From assembly GCF_051401765.1 (NCBI RefSeq), contig NW_027480534.1, positions 434,001 through 498,000 on the forward strand: DNA of 64,000 nucleotides, given 5' to 3'. This DNA is from Calliopsis andreniformis (Eukaryota; Arthropoda; Insecta; Hymenoptera; Andrenidae). A model generated the notes under the pieces. It worked only from the letters and a program-made list of their open reading frames with translations. It did no database searches and was not told where the DNA came from. Of this stretch, positions 63,363 through 64,000 are shown piece after piece; within the stretch, counting starts at the first letter, position 1; each line of letters begins with the position of its first letter. The translations under genes were made by a program, and so were the position numbers.

Positions 63363-64000
63363 ATTCTATTGAGTATTGAGAATTGAGTATTGATGGTTGA
63401 GTATTGAGGATTGAAGATAGAGGATTGACGATTGAGGATTGAGGATTGAGGATTGAAGATTGAGAATTGAGGATGAGAACTGAGGGTCGAGGATTGAGGT
63501 TTGAGGAACGAGGATTGGGGATTGAGGATTGAGGACAGAGGATTGACGATTGAGTTTTGAAGACTGAGGATTGATGACTGAGGATTGAGGATTTAGAATT
63601 GAGGATTGCGGACTGAGGATTGAGGATTGAGGATAGAGGATTGAGGATTGAGGACTGAAGATTGAGGATTGAGGATTGAGGGTTGTGGATTGAGGACGAG
63701 GACTGATGGTTGAGTATTGATGTTTGAGGTCTGAGGAATGAGGACTGAGGATTGAGAATTGAGGATTGAGGATTGAGGATTGAAGATTGAGGATTGGGTA
63801 TTGAGGATTAAAGAATGAGGATTGAGGATTGAGGATTGAGGATTGAGGATTGAGGATTCAAGATTGAGTGTTGAGGATTGAAGATTGAAGATTGAGGATT
63901 GAGGATTGAAGATTGCGGATTTGGGACTGAGGATTGAATATTGAGGATTGGGTATTGAGGATTGAGGATTGAGGATTGAGGTTTGAGGTTTGAAGATTGA

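Larger units (their letters stand above)
1..64000. repeat. Degenerate heptamer minisatellite, TTGAGGA on + / TCCTCAA on -
   Basis: Every line of the window reads as head-to-tail variants of TTGAGGA. Common variants are TTGAAGA, TTGAGTA, TTGACGA, TTGATGA, TTGAGAA, CTGAGGA, TTGGGGA, TTCAGGA and TTAAGGA. The orientation never flips. The TTGA part looks the most stable and the positions just after it the most variable, but this was not counted. The + strand is extremely poor in C (about 1-2 per 60 bases in sampled lines), as expected from a consensus without C. No island of unrelated sequence longer than a few heptamers was seen. Both window edges fall inside the array. Satellite or minisatellite DNA is the only description the sequence supports; any chromosomal role is unknown. 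Confidence 0.98.
54481..64000. repeat. Right-hand mosaic of the array
   Basis: A gene-free heptamer array to the window edge. C hairpins near 54.67, 56.12, 59.23, 60.28 and 63.35 kb; a variant D palindrome near 55.94 kb and another near 57.45 kb; B blocks near 57.87 and 61.25 kb. Internal repeats: 57.4-58.0 kb against 60.9-61.35 kb; about 58.23-58.33 kb against 58.77-58.88 kb and 62.9-63.0 kb; and 59.05-59.7 kb against 60.1-60.6 kb and 63.2-63.8 kb. These copies diverge more than the 24-52 kb duplications. Confidence 0.82.

Noticed and set aside
1..64000. CRISPR array
   Set aside because: Repeats are directly adjacent with no unique spacers, and the unit is only seven bases.
1..64000. Active telomere tract
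   Set aside because: The unit TTGAGGA is not a common telomere repeat, heptamers are highly degenerate, and large internal duplications are present. A subtelomeric location remains possible.
1..64000. tRNA, rRNA or other structured RNA genes
   Set aside because: No stretch departs from the heptamer ladder long enough to hold one, and the near absence of C on the + strand rules out the needed G-C stems.

Overview
The whole 64,000-base window is one degenerate minisatellite. Its basic unit is a heptamer, TTGAGGA on the + strand (TCCTCAA on the - strand), repeated about 9,100 times. I found no credible protein gene, tRNA, rRNA, insertion sequence or CRISPR array. The array is already running at base 1 and still running at base 64,000, so both true ends lie outside the window. 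The organism cannot be named from this sequence. An unbroken heptamer array of this length with higher-order structure is more typical of eukaryotic heterochromatin, subtelomere or pericentromere than of a bacterium. The repeat is not one of the common telomere units (TTAGGG, TTTAGGG, TTAGGC, TTAGG).

The heptamers are not uniform. Four recurrent diverged blocks are embedded in the background and are called A, B, C and D here. All four share a strongly altered heptamer, TATTCTA or a close variant. C blocks carry a hairpin-capable inverted repeat around a GAATTC site. D blocks carry a 17-base odd palindrome directly before a GAATTC. A and B blocks have other constant flanks. A fifth recurrent element, G, is a run of G-rich heptamers ending in GATCTAGG. 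These blocks serve as bar-codes that expose large duplications.

Layout: 1-9.3 kb is a mosaic of short shared segments. 9.3-12.4 kb is copied again at 34.7-37.8 kb. A version lacking about 970 bases lies at 20.0-22.1 kb. 12.4-24.5 kb is a second mosaic. Three large head-to-tail duplications follow: 24,482-34,423 (two copies of 4,971 bases), 35,574-44,481 (two copies of 4,454 bases) and 45,400-52,195 (two copies of 3,398 bases). Copies within a pair are nearly identical by eye. 52.2-54.5 kb is related to parts of those units, and 54.5-64 kb is a more private mosaic with its own internal repeats.

Many long open frames on the - strand are a by-product of the repeat. Seven is not a multiple of three and TCCTCAA contains no stop in any frame, so all three - strand frames read the same heptapeptide, SSILNPQ. 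On the + strand TGA occurs in every frame once per 21 bases. All comparisons were made by eye, so percentages and complete counts are not given.
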